Assembly: GCA_019022495.1 (NCBI GenBank)
Contig: JAFEKR010000033.1
Location: forward strand, 434,001-498,000
DNA: 64,000 nt
Direction: 5' to 3'
Origin: Epichloe hybrida
Taxonomy: Eukaryota; Ascomycota; Sordariomycetes; Hypocreales; Clavicipitaceae
The notes below the pieces were generated by a model. The model was not told where the DNA came from, did no database searches, and saw nothing but the letters and a program-made list of their open reading frames with translations. Each line of letters opens with the position of its first letter. The stretch's first letter is position 1. Shown here in pieces: positions 1 through 11,801 of this stretch. The translations under genes were made by a program, and so were the position numbers.

Positions 1-1059
1 CTATATACTTTTAGTCTCCTTAAGTATGCTATAGCTTATACTATATAGTAACTAGTAAAAAGGTTCTAGGGTTTAAGCTCTTTATAAAGGTTAACTATAA
101 AAAGGTTAAGGAATACTATAAAAGCACTAAATAAAAGAACCTATACTTTAAGGTTATAAAGGATAGGTAAATAGTAAAAGGTATTAAGGATTATAAAGGA
201 GAAAAGTTACCTAGTGCTATTATAGTAGTAATTATTAACCTAAAGATTCTTAAGAGTATTTCTCTAGCTTAGGGAAGCTATATAACGCTTAAGAATATAA
301 AATATACACTCTCTAAGAGCACTCTCTTTAATAACTATAGTGCTTTATATATTATAAATAATATTAGTTACTTTAAACTAGGAACCTTTAAGGAAATATT
401 TTATAATTACCTTAAAGTAAGAATAACCTTATTCTAGATTACTAAAAGAGGTACTTATATAATTAAGAATATTTTTAATAGGCTAAAGGGAAACCTTATA
501 AAAAGCCTTACTTTATAGAATATTATACTTATTCCTAGGTTTTATATAAATATTATATTAGAGAGCTTTCTTTAAAAGAAAGGCATTTAGTATTATAAAG
601 TAAACTACTCTTTACGTATTAAACCCTTTTATAAGAGCTTATTATTAGTAAAGCTTTAGAGAAAGCATAATATTATGTTCCTTTAATATAAGCCTCTTTT
701 TTCTTATAAGAGTCCTAACTAAGTAGTAAATTTATTTACACTACTAGTAATATTCTTAATAATTAATTTAAAAGCATATAATAATATACTATACTTATAA
801 TATAGTTACCTAAGTAAAGATCCATGCCCTATATATGCAAACCCTAAAGAACTTTAGTATTTATATTCTAGGCACCTTAGTAAGGATACTTTAGCTAAGA
901 GTTATACTTATATAAGGGGAGTGTGATTATATAAAACTAAGTAAAGAGACTATAAGATATATTCTCTAGTTTATGCTTACTAAGTTATTTTAAGAAAACC
1001 ACTAGAATATATATTACTAAGGCTATTTTAGAGAATCTATTAGGATCTTTAAGACTATA

Positions 1060-4000
1060 AGCCTAGTTATAATAGTATAAACTAGCTAATGGTTTTAAAA
1101 GACAAGTTCTTAGGTAAAATTTATATTTATACATTACCTAATAAATCATAGGTAATAGTATTTAATGTGTTAATCTATATTAAATAATAGATTATAAGGC
1201 AATTTGGATTATTAATTATAAAGATTAGGCAAGATTATAAAGGAGCTATTATTAGTTAATTTAGTAATATAATCTTTTAGACATAAGCACGCTTAGAAGG
1301 TATTAATCTTAAGCTTACGCCCTTATACACTTATAAACCTAATAGAGTTATAAAGAGGGTAAGGTAAATAATTATATTATAATTAAATATAATGCTTATA
1401 GGTATATAGCTTTTACTAAACTTATAGTTAGAGAGCATATAAGTAGTAGTGTACTTATATAATATAAGTCCTATTTAATAATCTAGGTAAAAAACACTAT
1501 TAGAAACCCTAGAAATCTAGTTCTAAGATAATGCTTAACTTCTAATTAAGGAGACTATAGCTAACTTAAGGCTAGATTAGAGCGGATTATATGTATATAG
1601 CTACCGCGCTTATTCTCTTTAAAGGGATTATAAGGCTAATAAATATAGATGGTTTTACAAGACTAATCCTAGGGGTTATATTAAATATCTTATTAGGTAC
1701 TCTGCCTCTAATATATATTATATCTAGATTCTAAGACTAGGAAAGGTTATAATAATAAGGAACGTTATATTTAATAAGTTAATTTTTTATAATCTAATAA
1801 AGGAGAGCATAATAGAGCTATTAATTAATAAGCTTAAGGCATATTTCTAATCCCTTAAAATTAACACTAAATTAGATAAAGAATTAAATCTTTTCCTTAT
1901 ACTAACTTTAGTTAAACTATAATAAGATTAGACTAAGAGTTTAAACTTAGGGGTAAAAGCTTTATAGATATCTTAATAAAAGGAAAGAGAAGCTATATAC
2001 CTTAATAAGCAAATTAGACTCTAAATACCTTAGCTATTACTAAATCTAATAATTAGAGAGTAAGAGACTCTTAATCTAGAAGCTTAGTAAAGTAAGAAGG
2101 AGCAAAACACTCTAGATTTATATACTTAAGAGAGTAATATAATAATAGATCTAATAAGTAGTAAGCAGGATACTACTATAAGGGCTTAGGAGAGCTAATA
2201 TCCTTATAAGGTTCTAGAACACTAAGCATATAATACTAAGGACTAAGTTATTAATAACTTAATAGGCAATAAACTACCTAAGCTAGAAAAAGAAGTAAAG
2301 AAAAACTAGTAATAAGATAAACCTATAGGAGTAAATACTAGACTAGCTACTTGCGTAGAAGGCTTAAGGGGATTACTAGCTATATAGTTAGAAATTACAA
2401 AGAGTCTTAGAATAATAATATAAGAAAGTGTGTAAATAAGCTTAAGGTTATAAATAAAGAAAGCTTAAGGTAATATTCTTTCTTATGCTTAACTAATAAG
2501 GAGGAAGAAAAAAGGACCTAATAAAGCTCTTATTAATAGCCTCTAGAACCTAAAGGATCTCTTTACTAAATTTAGGAAGACTAAGGAAGGAGATCCTTAT
2601 AAGCTCTTTCTAGGAGATTAGGATTTTAAGAGCTATAAAACGGTTTTTTTAGTAATTAATATGCATTATAATAAAGAAAATAGATTATACCTTAACCTAA
2701 AGAGAAAGGTAAGGACTGTTTATTAATCTAATCTCGCTAAACCTCTAAAGTTATAGAAAAAGGTAAAGGATTATCTATTTAGAGAGAAATAGTTAAAAGC
2801 AATAAATAAAGAGATTAATAAGCTAAAGGAATAAGGAATGTAGTGGTAAATAAAGCGTTCTATAGTATAATTAAAGCTATTGCCACTAAAATAGGTGTTT
2901 TCTTATAAGTTTAATAAGAAGGGGATGTTAATCTATTATAAAGCGTGATTATATGTGCGTAAAGACCTCTAAGATATCTCTATAATTAAACAAACCTATG
3001 CTATAACGCTTACTGCTTATATATTCTATGTATTTATAGCTCTAGTTACTAGGTTTAATCTAGAGACTAGGTAGTATAATATTAAGAATGCCTTCCTTTA
3101 TGTAAAACGCGAAAAGGATAAAATACCTATAACTTATAAACTTCCTAAAGGTTTTATAATCCTTAGAGAATATATAAAATTACTTAAGGCCCTCTATAGA
3201 TTAAGGGACTCTTTATAACTATGGTTTAAGGAATTAAGTAAATCTCTTATAAAGCTTAGGCTTAAATTAAGCAAAGAAAAGCCTTACTTATTCTATATAA
3301 AAGATTAGACTGTTTTCCTTATATTCTTTATAGATAATATTCTTATAGCGTTTTATAAGGATAATAAAGGCATTACTAACCGCATTTCTAAGGGCCTAAA
3401 GGAGGCATATAAATTAGATAAGAAAGGTAAAGCAAGATTTTTCCTAGGGATCTAGATTATTAAAGACTAAGAATAATAAAGGGTATATCTTAGTTATAAG
3501 GCATATATTAATAAGATTAGGGAAAAATTTAGGTAAGTAAGAAAAGGCACTTTCCTTACTATACTAATCCTAGTAATAGAGTATTATAAGTTTAAGAGCA
3601 AAGCTAAGAAGTAAGTAATAAAGGTTTTCTAGGAAAAGATTAAATTAATCCTATATACTATAATTATAATTAGACTTAATATTACTTTTGCGGTAGTAAA
3701 GTTATTATAATACCTTATAAATCTAGGACTAAAGTATATAAAGGCAGTAAACTAAGCTATTTACTACTTACTTATTATAAGCAAACTCGCGTTATACTAT
3801 AGTATAATTACTAAACTTTAAGCTCTTTAAATCTTAAGTAATGCCTCCTTTATAAATAATCTTAAGACTTATAAATTATTATAAGAATACTTAATTACTC
3901 TCTTTAGTAAACTAATTATCTAGAAAGCTACGCGCTAAATAATAGTAACTATATTTATAATAGAGGCTAAATTACTTGCTTTATAATAGGTAGTAAAGGA

Positions 4001-4362
4001 GACTATAAGTCTATAGTGCTTATTTAAAGATATTAAATTTAATGCCTATAAAAACTAGGTTATTAATTATAATAATTAATAAATAATTTAGCTTATACTT
4101 AATAAGAGTAAATGATTAAATACTTAACTATATTATATTAATATTTACAATATATAGTTAAAGTAAGAATTTAAGAAAGGAAGCTTTAAAATTACGTATT
4201 TACTAATGGAAGAGATACTTGCTAATGGATTTATAAAGGCGTTAAATTATTAGCACTTTAAATGCTTTAAATCTATGCTTAGTCTTATAGATTTATATAT
4301 AATATATAACATTTAAAGCGCATAGGTTACAAAGGAATCATAGGTATATTAATAAGGGGGCA
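1060..4362 (+). mobile_element. Ty1/copia retrotransposon pol remnant
   Basis: Conceptual translation with many stops still shows the copia order integrase, reverse transcriptase, RNase H. About 1555-1800 matches the integrase C-terminal part (CRAYSL-like, then KYRWFYKTNPRGYI and YSASNIY). About 3080-3450 is reverse transcriptase: NAFLYVKR, LPKGF, LKALYRLRDSL, FFIDNIL in place of FYVDDI, then FFLGI. About 3830-4250 is RNase H: SNASFINN, EAKLLAL and NGFIKALNY. The integrase-before-RT order and these motifs separate Ty1/copia from Ty3/gypsy. Stops replace Gln and Trp throughout, so the element is dead. The 5' LTR and gag are not resolved and may lie near or beyond the window start. Confidence 0.8.
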
Positions 4363-4560
4363 TGAAATTAATTACCCTAGAAATATATAAAGGCCCCCTC
4401 CTTAGTAAGCAAAGCGCTACTAAGGTAAATAGGATTAATAAAATAAAGACTCTAAAATACTATTATATAAAAACATATATATAAACGCTATTCTAAATAA
4501 AGGAAATAAACTTATATAAGGAGGCAAATAACCTCCTTAAGTTAGGCTATTACTATAGTT
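4354..4560 (+). repeat. Putative polypurine tract and start of copia 3' LTR
   Basis: Shortly after the last RNase H motif there is a purine run (AATAAGGGGGC at about 4351-4361) followed by TG at 4363, the usual start of an LTR. A TATA-like string, ATATATAAAGG, follows at about 4386. The LTR end is not identified, and no second copy is visible to confirm it. Confidence 0.35.
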
Positions 4561-5639
4561 ACTTTCTCCTTAACCACTACTAAAGAGCCCTTAGTAGTAT
4601 CCTTAGCCCTAATGCTTAGATTAATAACCTTACTATATATAGAATCTAGCTCTATAATAAGTTCTAATTAGAGTTATAGCGCCTTATAGCATTACTTTAC
4701 TATTTATGCGTATATAAGTAAAGGATTAGAGAAAATTATAATTAGAAGTGCCTTACCTTAGTGTCTTTATCTAGCGCTAATAACATTTGCTTAGTAAGGG
4801 GAATATAAGCATTATATAAAGGTAAGTAATAGTAATTACTAACCTTATATAAGTAATATCTCTAAGATTATCTAGACCTAACCTTAAAGTAATAACTTAA
4901 GTTACCCTTACTTATAAGGCTTACTTAAATATAACTATTATAGGGAATATTATGCTTAGGACCTTAAGAAGTAAGTAATTTAAGCTAAAATTATTAGTAT
5001 ATACTAAAGAGAAAGGGAAAGTATAGTACTAATAGGTTATTTTTATAAGACTTATAGAGGATTATACCTTAAGTGTCCTTCCCTTACCTAGGCCCTTATA
5101 GGATATAAGGATTATAGGGGAGTATACTTAAGGTATTCTCCTTGCTTCTCCTTAGGAGATAATAACTTATTAGTAAGTAACTTAGCACTAATTAGTAAAG
5201 AATTACTAATAGGTGGCTTAGACCTAGCTAAAGGAGGTAAAGAATTATTATAAGCTATACTAAGGCTTAGATAGGAATATATAGCTAAATTAGCTATAAT
5301 ATAAGTAATACGCTAAAGAGTAGTTAAGCCCTCCTAGGAGCGAAGATTCTCTTTAACCTAAGCGCGTGTGTTAGAGTTTATATTAATTAAAATATAGGCT
5401 AGTTAATAAAAAGTGCGTTACAAAAGGAAGCCTATAACTATTACATTAAGAGATCCTTTATAGGAGGGGAGCGTAGGTATAAAAGTAAGAGAGCTTACTT
5501 TAAATTTACATTAAATTTAGGCACCACTAAAACACTATATATCTACTAGTTAAGATATTAGTTAGTGATTATAATAACCTTAACACTAACTAGGGGGTGT
5601 GTTACCTAATAGCGAATATAGCGTTTATAATAAATAAAT

Positions 5640-6868
5640 CTACACCTATAACCATATTAGGGGAGCTGAAGATACACGTTACTAAACGTAATAATTTATA
5701 ATAAAAGCATATAATCTATAATATAATAGCTTTCTCTATAAAAGAGGAGCTTTTATCCTTCCATTTGTATGATAGAAGATAGCTTTAATCTAATCCTTTT
5801 CTAACTTTCTTCATCCTGCTAGGGGATATCTTTCAAGTCACGTGCCCAGCGCACAACAGAAATACCCGGAAATATGTGGCCCTAGATCACGTGCCTGCCG
5901 AACAAGAAAAGTTTCCTTGTGTACTTTTGGGCACTTGGCAGCGCTTCTAACTTTGAACAAAATATCGGCTCATAGCTTACCCAGTGTTGCTTCGGCCTAA
6001 GAATTGCGCAAACTGAGACAGAATTTCAGCCAGGGACGGCCCGGCGAGTCCAGACTTTCGGCGCGACTAGTCAGTCCTTCCTTCATGTTGATCGCATCAA
6101 CGACATCGTGGCTGGGGCTGGTTGGCTGTTGGCTGCTGAAATCTTAGCTGAGAGCCGAGTCCTGAGAGTAAATCGGCGGAGACCGATCATTGGTCGCCTT
6201 CATTCGAAAAAGAAAAAGGAAAAAAAGAAAAAAGGGGAAGAAAAGGCTGTCCCTCTACAGTGGCTGGCTGGTCTGCCTGTTTACGACTCGTTTTCTATGC
6301 ACGCCTCAGCTGCAATCCCGGAGATGAATATGTTCGCGTGCTCACTTACCACAATCATGACGTTCTTCGTTTTGTTGGTACTAGCTAGGTAGTACGGCAA
6401 GCCACAGCATGTTGACTGATGAAACCTATCGCCATTGCTAAATCAGATGACAGAATTTATGCAAACGTTTTCCTTTGAGAAGACCAAAGAAAGAACCCAC
6501 TTGATGCTGAATTCGTCCGTTATGAGGTCGAATAGCAGGGATATAAGCACAATTGACGGCCTACAAGTCTACAAAAGCTCCCGAAAATTCCATTCTCGGG
6601 CTTCTCAGTCACTCGGAGATCCAGGCATGGGTCGAGTTGAATCGGAGCATCTTTAGACAGCCTGGGCCCTGCATTGAGCTCTGAGCGAGACGATGATCGC
6701 GTCCCGGCGATGGTATTAAGTTGTTATTGGCGTGGCGCTGCATGCCGAGACATGTTTTAGACTTCGTCCTCGGTTCAAAGTAAGCGCTGGCATATATGGC
6801 AGTGTTCCGCACAATCGGAGACCGTGTTTTGGAGAAACGATTATGATCCATATTGAATGATTGATCAA
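5640..6868. other. Boundary and intergenic sequence, no gene seen
   Basis: Base composition changes from RIP-type to normal between about 5640 and 5820. Beyond that the sequence is unremarkable. A poly-purine run (AAAGAAAAAGG type) lies at about 6205-6240. Short open frames occur here but show no recognisable protein or consistent codon bias. Confidence 0.5.
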
Positions 6869-7383
6869 TCAGCAGTGTCTCTTGCGATCGAACCCGATTG
6901 AATCCAAACGCAGTGCGAGATTCGCCGAGGAGAACAGCAGACGTCCAAATGGCTGTTGTCCGCAACTTGGCATCGCCAACGACGACAAAATCTTTGGACC
7001 CAATGCTGCCGTCTCATATGCGACTGCGCGACAGGCTAGCGCGGGTCCCAAAGCCTGTTCATCACAATGGACAGCTCTACGACATCATGGGAGTCGATGT
7101 TGGGGAAAATTAATTCTTGCGCGATCGACATGCGATTCAGCGCGATGTGCGGGTTGAGGGCTTCGTCGATCGTCCGGTTATGCTGGACAGCGTTCGCTGG
7201 AACGTTGCATCGCTTCAAGTCAAGCCAGGACCGAAGCCGACACTGTCGGGCTTGAAACTGAGTCTTCTTCCGAGGGATTCTGATGAATCCTCCTGCTGGA
7301 AGAAAAACGTCTCCACGGCAGATATGAGACGAGTTCGCTTCCCGACCACCGACGGCGATTACAAAATCGGACCTGTCAAACAC
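6869..7383 (-). pseudogene. Unrecognised coding-like remnant
   Basis: I do not recognise this protein. The minus strand from 7383 down to 7036 is open for 115 codons with strong G/C bias at third positions, notably in the part reading HNRTIDEALNPHIALNRMSI and then NIDSHDVVELSIVMNRLWD. It stops at 7036. The coding texture continues in a different frame down to about 6869, which suggests frameshifts or a missed intron. The plus-strand frames over the same bases have poorer third-position bias and are probably shadows. It may be a decayed or partial gene facing the phospholipase D-like pseudogene; no promoter or intact start is evident. Confidence 0.3.
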
Positions 7384-7739
7384 GGTATCATGCGCAGGTT
7401 ACCGACTGTATCGCGAAGCAAGAAGCAACTCAAGTTTCGCTCTGGGTTCCGCTTCGAAGCTCGACTGTGACATCGCGAACTCGAAGGACCATATGCAGTT
7501 TAAATTAACTGAAGGCGGCGGGCTCATCGCAACAGGCCCAAGCCATGACGGGACTCCACAGCGCGCATTAGTAGTGTTGAGCACTGTATGCTCGTTTAGC
7601 ACAGTTACTATCAGGGGTGCGCACTCTCTTTTGGCCTAGTTGGCCTAGCTGTTGTCAAGTAGCAAGCCGCACAACATCGCACCCCGTTACATAAAGGTGG
7701 TGTCCCCGGATTTCGGCGCTAACTGCGACGTCGACTTGT

Positions 7740-8977
7740 TTGTCCTTCGTAAAGACCAACTTCGAAATCACGCACCAATGTCAGCGCGGACCCGGACGGC
7801 GGGCCGATCCAGGATCCGCTTCTTGGAAGTTTAACGACGACCGACATGCCGAAACTGACATCCGGGGCGGAGCATCTGGCGGTTTTAGACAAGTTCATAC
7901 GCGACCATACTCGACCGGTCGCGAGCTCTTGTCAACGAGCATTCAAGGTGACGCTCTCAGTGTAGTCAATGCGCTCGTCGACTTCCGATCCCACAATCTC
8001 ACGGCCGACATCTGCATCGTCGCGTCGAAGCTCAGCCCAACGGATTTCCGGGAGTCACCGGAGTTTCTTGAATATCTCGAAATGTTGGCCGAAAGTCGCA
8101 TTCGAGTTGACTCTTCCTTGAGTGCCGACGGATCAACCCGCCAAGTGATGCTTCAGCACTGGCGCTGTCATAGACACCAAGCCCACTACCAAAGCCAACT
8201 TCTCGATTGAACTCCCGAATCAAGCCGCGAAAATCTTCCAGTCATATGTGAATGAGGCCATTCATGGCGATGCCACCCACGAGCGTCGAGCCGAGCTGGC
8301 CGCCGAGCTTGCGCGTCTTGGAGTAATCATCAATGAGCCTGTCGCCGGTCTGACATATGTAAGCCGTGCACAAGACGCTTTGATACGCGGTGCTCATCTG
8401 AATCTAACGCTCAGCCTGTCCGAGTTGATCGACCCCTTTCTCAACCCAAACCTTGATTCATCGCGCTGCGAGAGGCGTCGACGTCATGATTCAGGTCCGC
8501 GAACTCGATGCCGTCTCCGCGAGACTGCTGACAGATGCCATAGCCGGGTACCCAAACTTGAGACTTGAGGACACGGGCTGGTGGGAGCCAAGTCCGCATT
8601 TCAATGTCATAGTTGCTGATGGCGCTGCTGCATACATCGGCTCATCTTACCTGTAGTCAACCCAGCGCAACATTGTTCACCACAGACGGTCCTTCGAAAA
8701 CGGGGTCCTGCTGAGTGGCGACGCCGCGGCCAGAATACATGCATTGATCGATGATCTGAGAATAAAAGCCTACCGCGACAACCCTGTTGCCATGGCTTGT
8801 AGTATCTTCAAGTCGTGGAGTACCCAGTACTCGCTCTACCCGAAAGACGCATCACTGCACTTCGAGCACGCAATGAGGGGAATGGTGCAGGACTTCCAGC
8901 TCATTCTTCTGATGGCAACATATACACCGCAGCACGAGGGGGCAAATTTTCGCGACAGACAAGGAGGCGCGTGGTGA
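7740..8977 (+). pseudogene. Phospholipase D-like (HKD superfamily) protein, broken by frameshifts and a stop
   Basis: Coding sequence with G/C-ending codons runs through three frames in turn: frame 3 to about 8160 (ALVDFRSHNLTADICIVASK), frame 1 from about 8160 to 8440 (AAKIFQSYVNEAIHGDATHE), and frame 2 from about 8453 to 8977. The last part reads ARGVDVMIQVRELDAVSARL, then PHFNVIVADGAAAYIGSSYL, a stop, then RSFENGVLLSGDAAARIHAL. This resembles the C-terminal half of a phospholipase D-like domain: H-x-K-x4-D followed by G-S, and an FE-x-GV strand. The catalytic Lys is replaced by Asn (HFNVIVAD). The in-frame TAG at 8654-8656 sits where Trp would be expected, a G-to-A change. Substrate cannot be predicted and the gene is unlikely to be functional. 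Confidence 0.55.
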
Positions 8978-9513
8978 AGAACTCAATTCAAGCTCGGCTG
9001 GAAAGTTATGTGTTGCTCAAGTCCCATCATGTCCGGTATTTTCCAGAGTATGGAAGTATTATCAAAACAAGGTCCACCTGCAAAGTCCAGAGATCATAAT
9101 AAAAAAAAAAATTGACGCGACATTATCGTGGCCTTTGGCGTTCTTCGACAGTTTCAAAGTATTGTTGTTGAAATCCTTGCAATTCGCTACCAACAAACTT
9201 GATGCTGATCAAAGCGACTGGTAGCAGTTTTTGAGGAAAAAAGTTCAAATTTCATTGTTCTAGACACGGATGAATTGGCCGATGACTTATTGACCACAAG
9301 ACAATCCATTACTAGGTTGGCGTGTTCGCAAAATATACGGGGAGGCGTTTGACCGTGGGAATATGAAAACGACCAAGACTCCGCATTATCGCGACACCGA
9401 AACGATCCCTACCAGAGAGTGAAGTATTACAATAGACTCTTTTTTTTTTTCTTCATTTTCGAAAAAAAAAAATTCTTTTTTGCCCTTAGCACAACGGTTT
9501 ACAGCGCCCGCCG
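8978..9513. other. Intergenic, nothing recognised
   Basis: About 540 bases between the phospholipase D-like remnant and the 3' end of the mpaB-like gene. It contains a T-run and an A-run near 9439-9475 and no convincing coding sequence. The terminator region of the minus-strand gene presumably lies in its right part. Confidence 0.4.
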
Positions 9514-11100
9514 TCACCCCTTGAATGTGAAGGGGCAACGACCGGAAGACATAGCAGTTGCATGAACCATCTCCTGTATGTTCCTGGTCTCTTCTACGCC
9601 GAGCCCCATTTTGCTCTTGGGGCCGATATCTTCGAACAGAAACCCCTCGGGCCTCATCTCGGCACCCCCATCGCCGGGAAGCATCCCGCCAAACGCCCAA
9701 ACCGCCCAGGCGGCGGGGCCCCAGCGCTTCCACGGCGTAGGTCGATTATACCACGGCTCTTTGACGTAGTGCGTGCTGAACATGCGGCCGGTTCTGGGGT
9801 CCGGGTCCGTGACGTAACGTCGGTTCGTCAGGCGAGGCAGCATGAAGAAACGCATGAGAATCTGCCGCAGCCAAAGCAGGGTCAGCGTCAGTGCCGATAG
9901 TGCCGTGCTCGGTTCCGGAAATCTAGTCCGGGGATTAGTTGGCAAGATCAGGAAGAGCCTCCATGTTTGTTTGCTGGCTGCCAAGTCCGTGACGATGACG
10001 TACCCGAAGGAAGAGCGAATCTTGTCGCCCATCATGACGAGTCCCATTTGGCGCATGAGCGGTCTCATGAACCCGGGAAACACCCATGTCAAGAGGTCCA
10101 GCTGGGCATTGGCGAGCTGCCGACTGGGCAGCGACGGGCGCAGGCGATCAACCTCGTAATGGAGCGACCATTTCTCCACCTCTTCCATGAACTCGATGCC
10201 ATCTCTGAAGTTGTTTCTTCCCAGCTCCTTTGTGTAGTCGATTCCCATCATATCCCCGACGATCTTCCAGAGGGTTCCCTGGGCTGCGACTTCGAATTGC
10301 GCCAGTTCTCTCCACTCGTAGAGTCTTATGAATCTCACCGGCTCCGTCATGGCGGCGTAAAGAACGTACAGCAGGTCTCCGTTTTGAATCTTGCCCGACC
10401 GGATATACGGGGCGTGAAGGTAATTCATTCTCGCAACGGCGCCGTGGAGCTGCGGAGAGTCGGGGGGAACAGCATGAAACTTTGAACAACAAAAAAAAAG
10501 TCACTATTGGTAAGAATCACGGAAGCTTCTCAAAGAACCCCACCCGCTCGCTGGCTTACCACGCGAATATTAGCGCCGTGTCTTCGAATCTAGAAGCCCC
10601 AACGAAACCGTTAGCCACTGCGGCGCGACAACATGTTACATGCCACCACCTCGCTTGCCTCTTTGATACTTTGCTCCCTCGACCAAAGTCACTAGTGACC
10701 AGCAGCTTTGCTATGTTTTGTATGGCAAAAGTCTGGTAGAAACAATGTTAGTTATATCCCCTTGCCCCTTGGCGTCGGTATGCCCAAGCATCTGTCTATA
10801 AACCTTTGTAAGAGCATAAGTCAACGACAGGCCGAAAAAGAGAGGGAACTCATAAGTGTAGGCGTGTTCAATGATGGCCTGTGCGTCTGCCCCCGTCATA
10901 CGGGAGAGGGACGCTCGATCAGGGAAGTTGAATCGGGACTGTACTTTCGACAGGCTTCTGAACCGGAGCAGAAAACATGTCGCAACGTAAATGAGCGTTA
11001 TGAACAAACATGTTGTCGACCATGAGAGGGTGCCATGCAGTGACCATGAATTGGCACAGCTACTGAGAAGCGCAGCCCGCAATGATGCCCAAATAGTCAT
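9514..11100 (-). CDS. mpaB / rubber-oxygenase-like (PF09995-type) ER-bound oxygenase
   Basis: Exon 1 (11100-10804) encodes a hydrophobic N-terminal segment (about residues 25-45), then DRASLSRMTGADAQAIIEHA and EFPLF. An intron (10803-10733, branch point ACTAAC) joins K to TFAIQNIAKLLV, matching the family pattern ALFKTYGIPTISKLL. A second intron (10658-10590) fits best with a GC donor and gives SKRFEDTALI, matching SKRYADT. The last exon reads VARMNYLHAPYIRSGKI, DLLYVL, EPVRFIRLYEWR, GTLWKIVGDMMGI and ends in CPFTFKG, the usual C-terminus, with stop at 9514. Fungal relatives are membrane-bound oxygenases of the mpaB group, in which mpaB/mpaB' cleave a farnesyl chain; the substrate here is unknown. 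The third intron (about 10559 to 10480 or 10450) is out of phase by one base with every acceptor tried, so the model is incomplete there. The hydrolase upstream on the same strand is a plausible partner. Confidence 0.75.
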
Positions 11101-11801
11101 GGTGGTCTATTCTGTACCTTTTGTGGTTCTTGGTTCACGAAGAATGCCAAGTCTCCTTCATCTGACCTTTATAATTCTTTCGAGACGGACTTTTCGGTGA
11201 GTTTGAAACCCGCCATTTCCCCGCTCGGTAGATACCACCCTACGGTCTCGGGGAAGGAACTGTTGCAAAAACTGGTCTTCTCGTCATAATATCTGGAATC
11301 ATATGACACAACAATGTGTCGATAGGTCGGCGCAGGGGATATAGTAACTTGTCGGGCCTCGGCATGTGGGGGGAGGGGGGGTCGGAGGCAACGAAACAAA
11401 GATGAGGGGAGCAGCAAGTGTAGCAACAATACTTGCCGCATACGAATGCGAGGCATGCACAAGTGAACGTCAATACCATCTTCCGAATCTGGGATTTGGG
11501 GAGTAAGAAAAGTGACGGGTCTAATACATAGGTGTAACGTGATTTGGCGGCGACGGAAAATGGAGAATCTTAGTAAGGTTAATTGCGAATACGAACACGA
11601 GCGAAGGTGAGGTGGGGATGCGGATGCGGGGATGCGGGGATGGGTGGGGCCCGACCGTTTTTCTTTCATTGCCCACGGAGTGTAACAGATTTGGAACTGA
11701 ATTTGTCCATCAACAGTTGAACAGGAAAATATGGCTAATTCTGCCTTTTTCGTCGTCCTTGATGACAGACAAGTCGTCGTAAAGTGTAAGGATTTTCGTG
11801 C
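11101..11801. other. Intergenic region between two minus-strand genes
   Basis: About 700 bases hold the promoter of the mpaB-like gene and the 3' region of the hydrolase. A G-rich string lies at about 11367-11381 and a purine-rich GGGGATGCGG repeat at about 11613-11647. Open frames here (for example 11169-11669, minus) have no recognisable product and poor coding texture. Confidence 0.4.

Larger units (their letters stand above)
1..5640. repeat. RIP-degraded AT-rich block
   Basis: The stretch is extremely AT-rich, dominated by TA dinucleotides, and has no open reading frame of useful length on either strand. Wherever old coding sequence can be recognised, TAA or TAG sits where Gln, Arg or Trp would be expected, as C-to-T and G-to-A transitions produce. 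It contains the copia remnant listed separately. Positions 1-1000 and about 4560-5640 hold no feature I can assign. The boundary with normal sequence lies around 5640-5820, where base composition and codon texture change abruptly. Confidence 0.85.
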
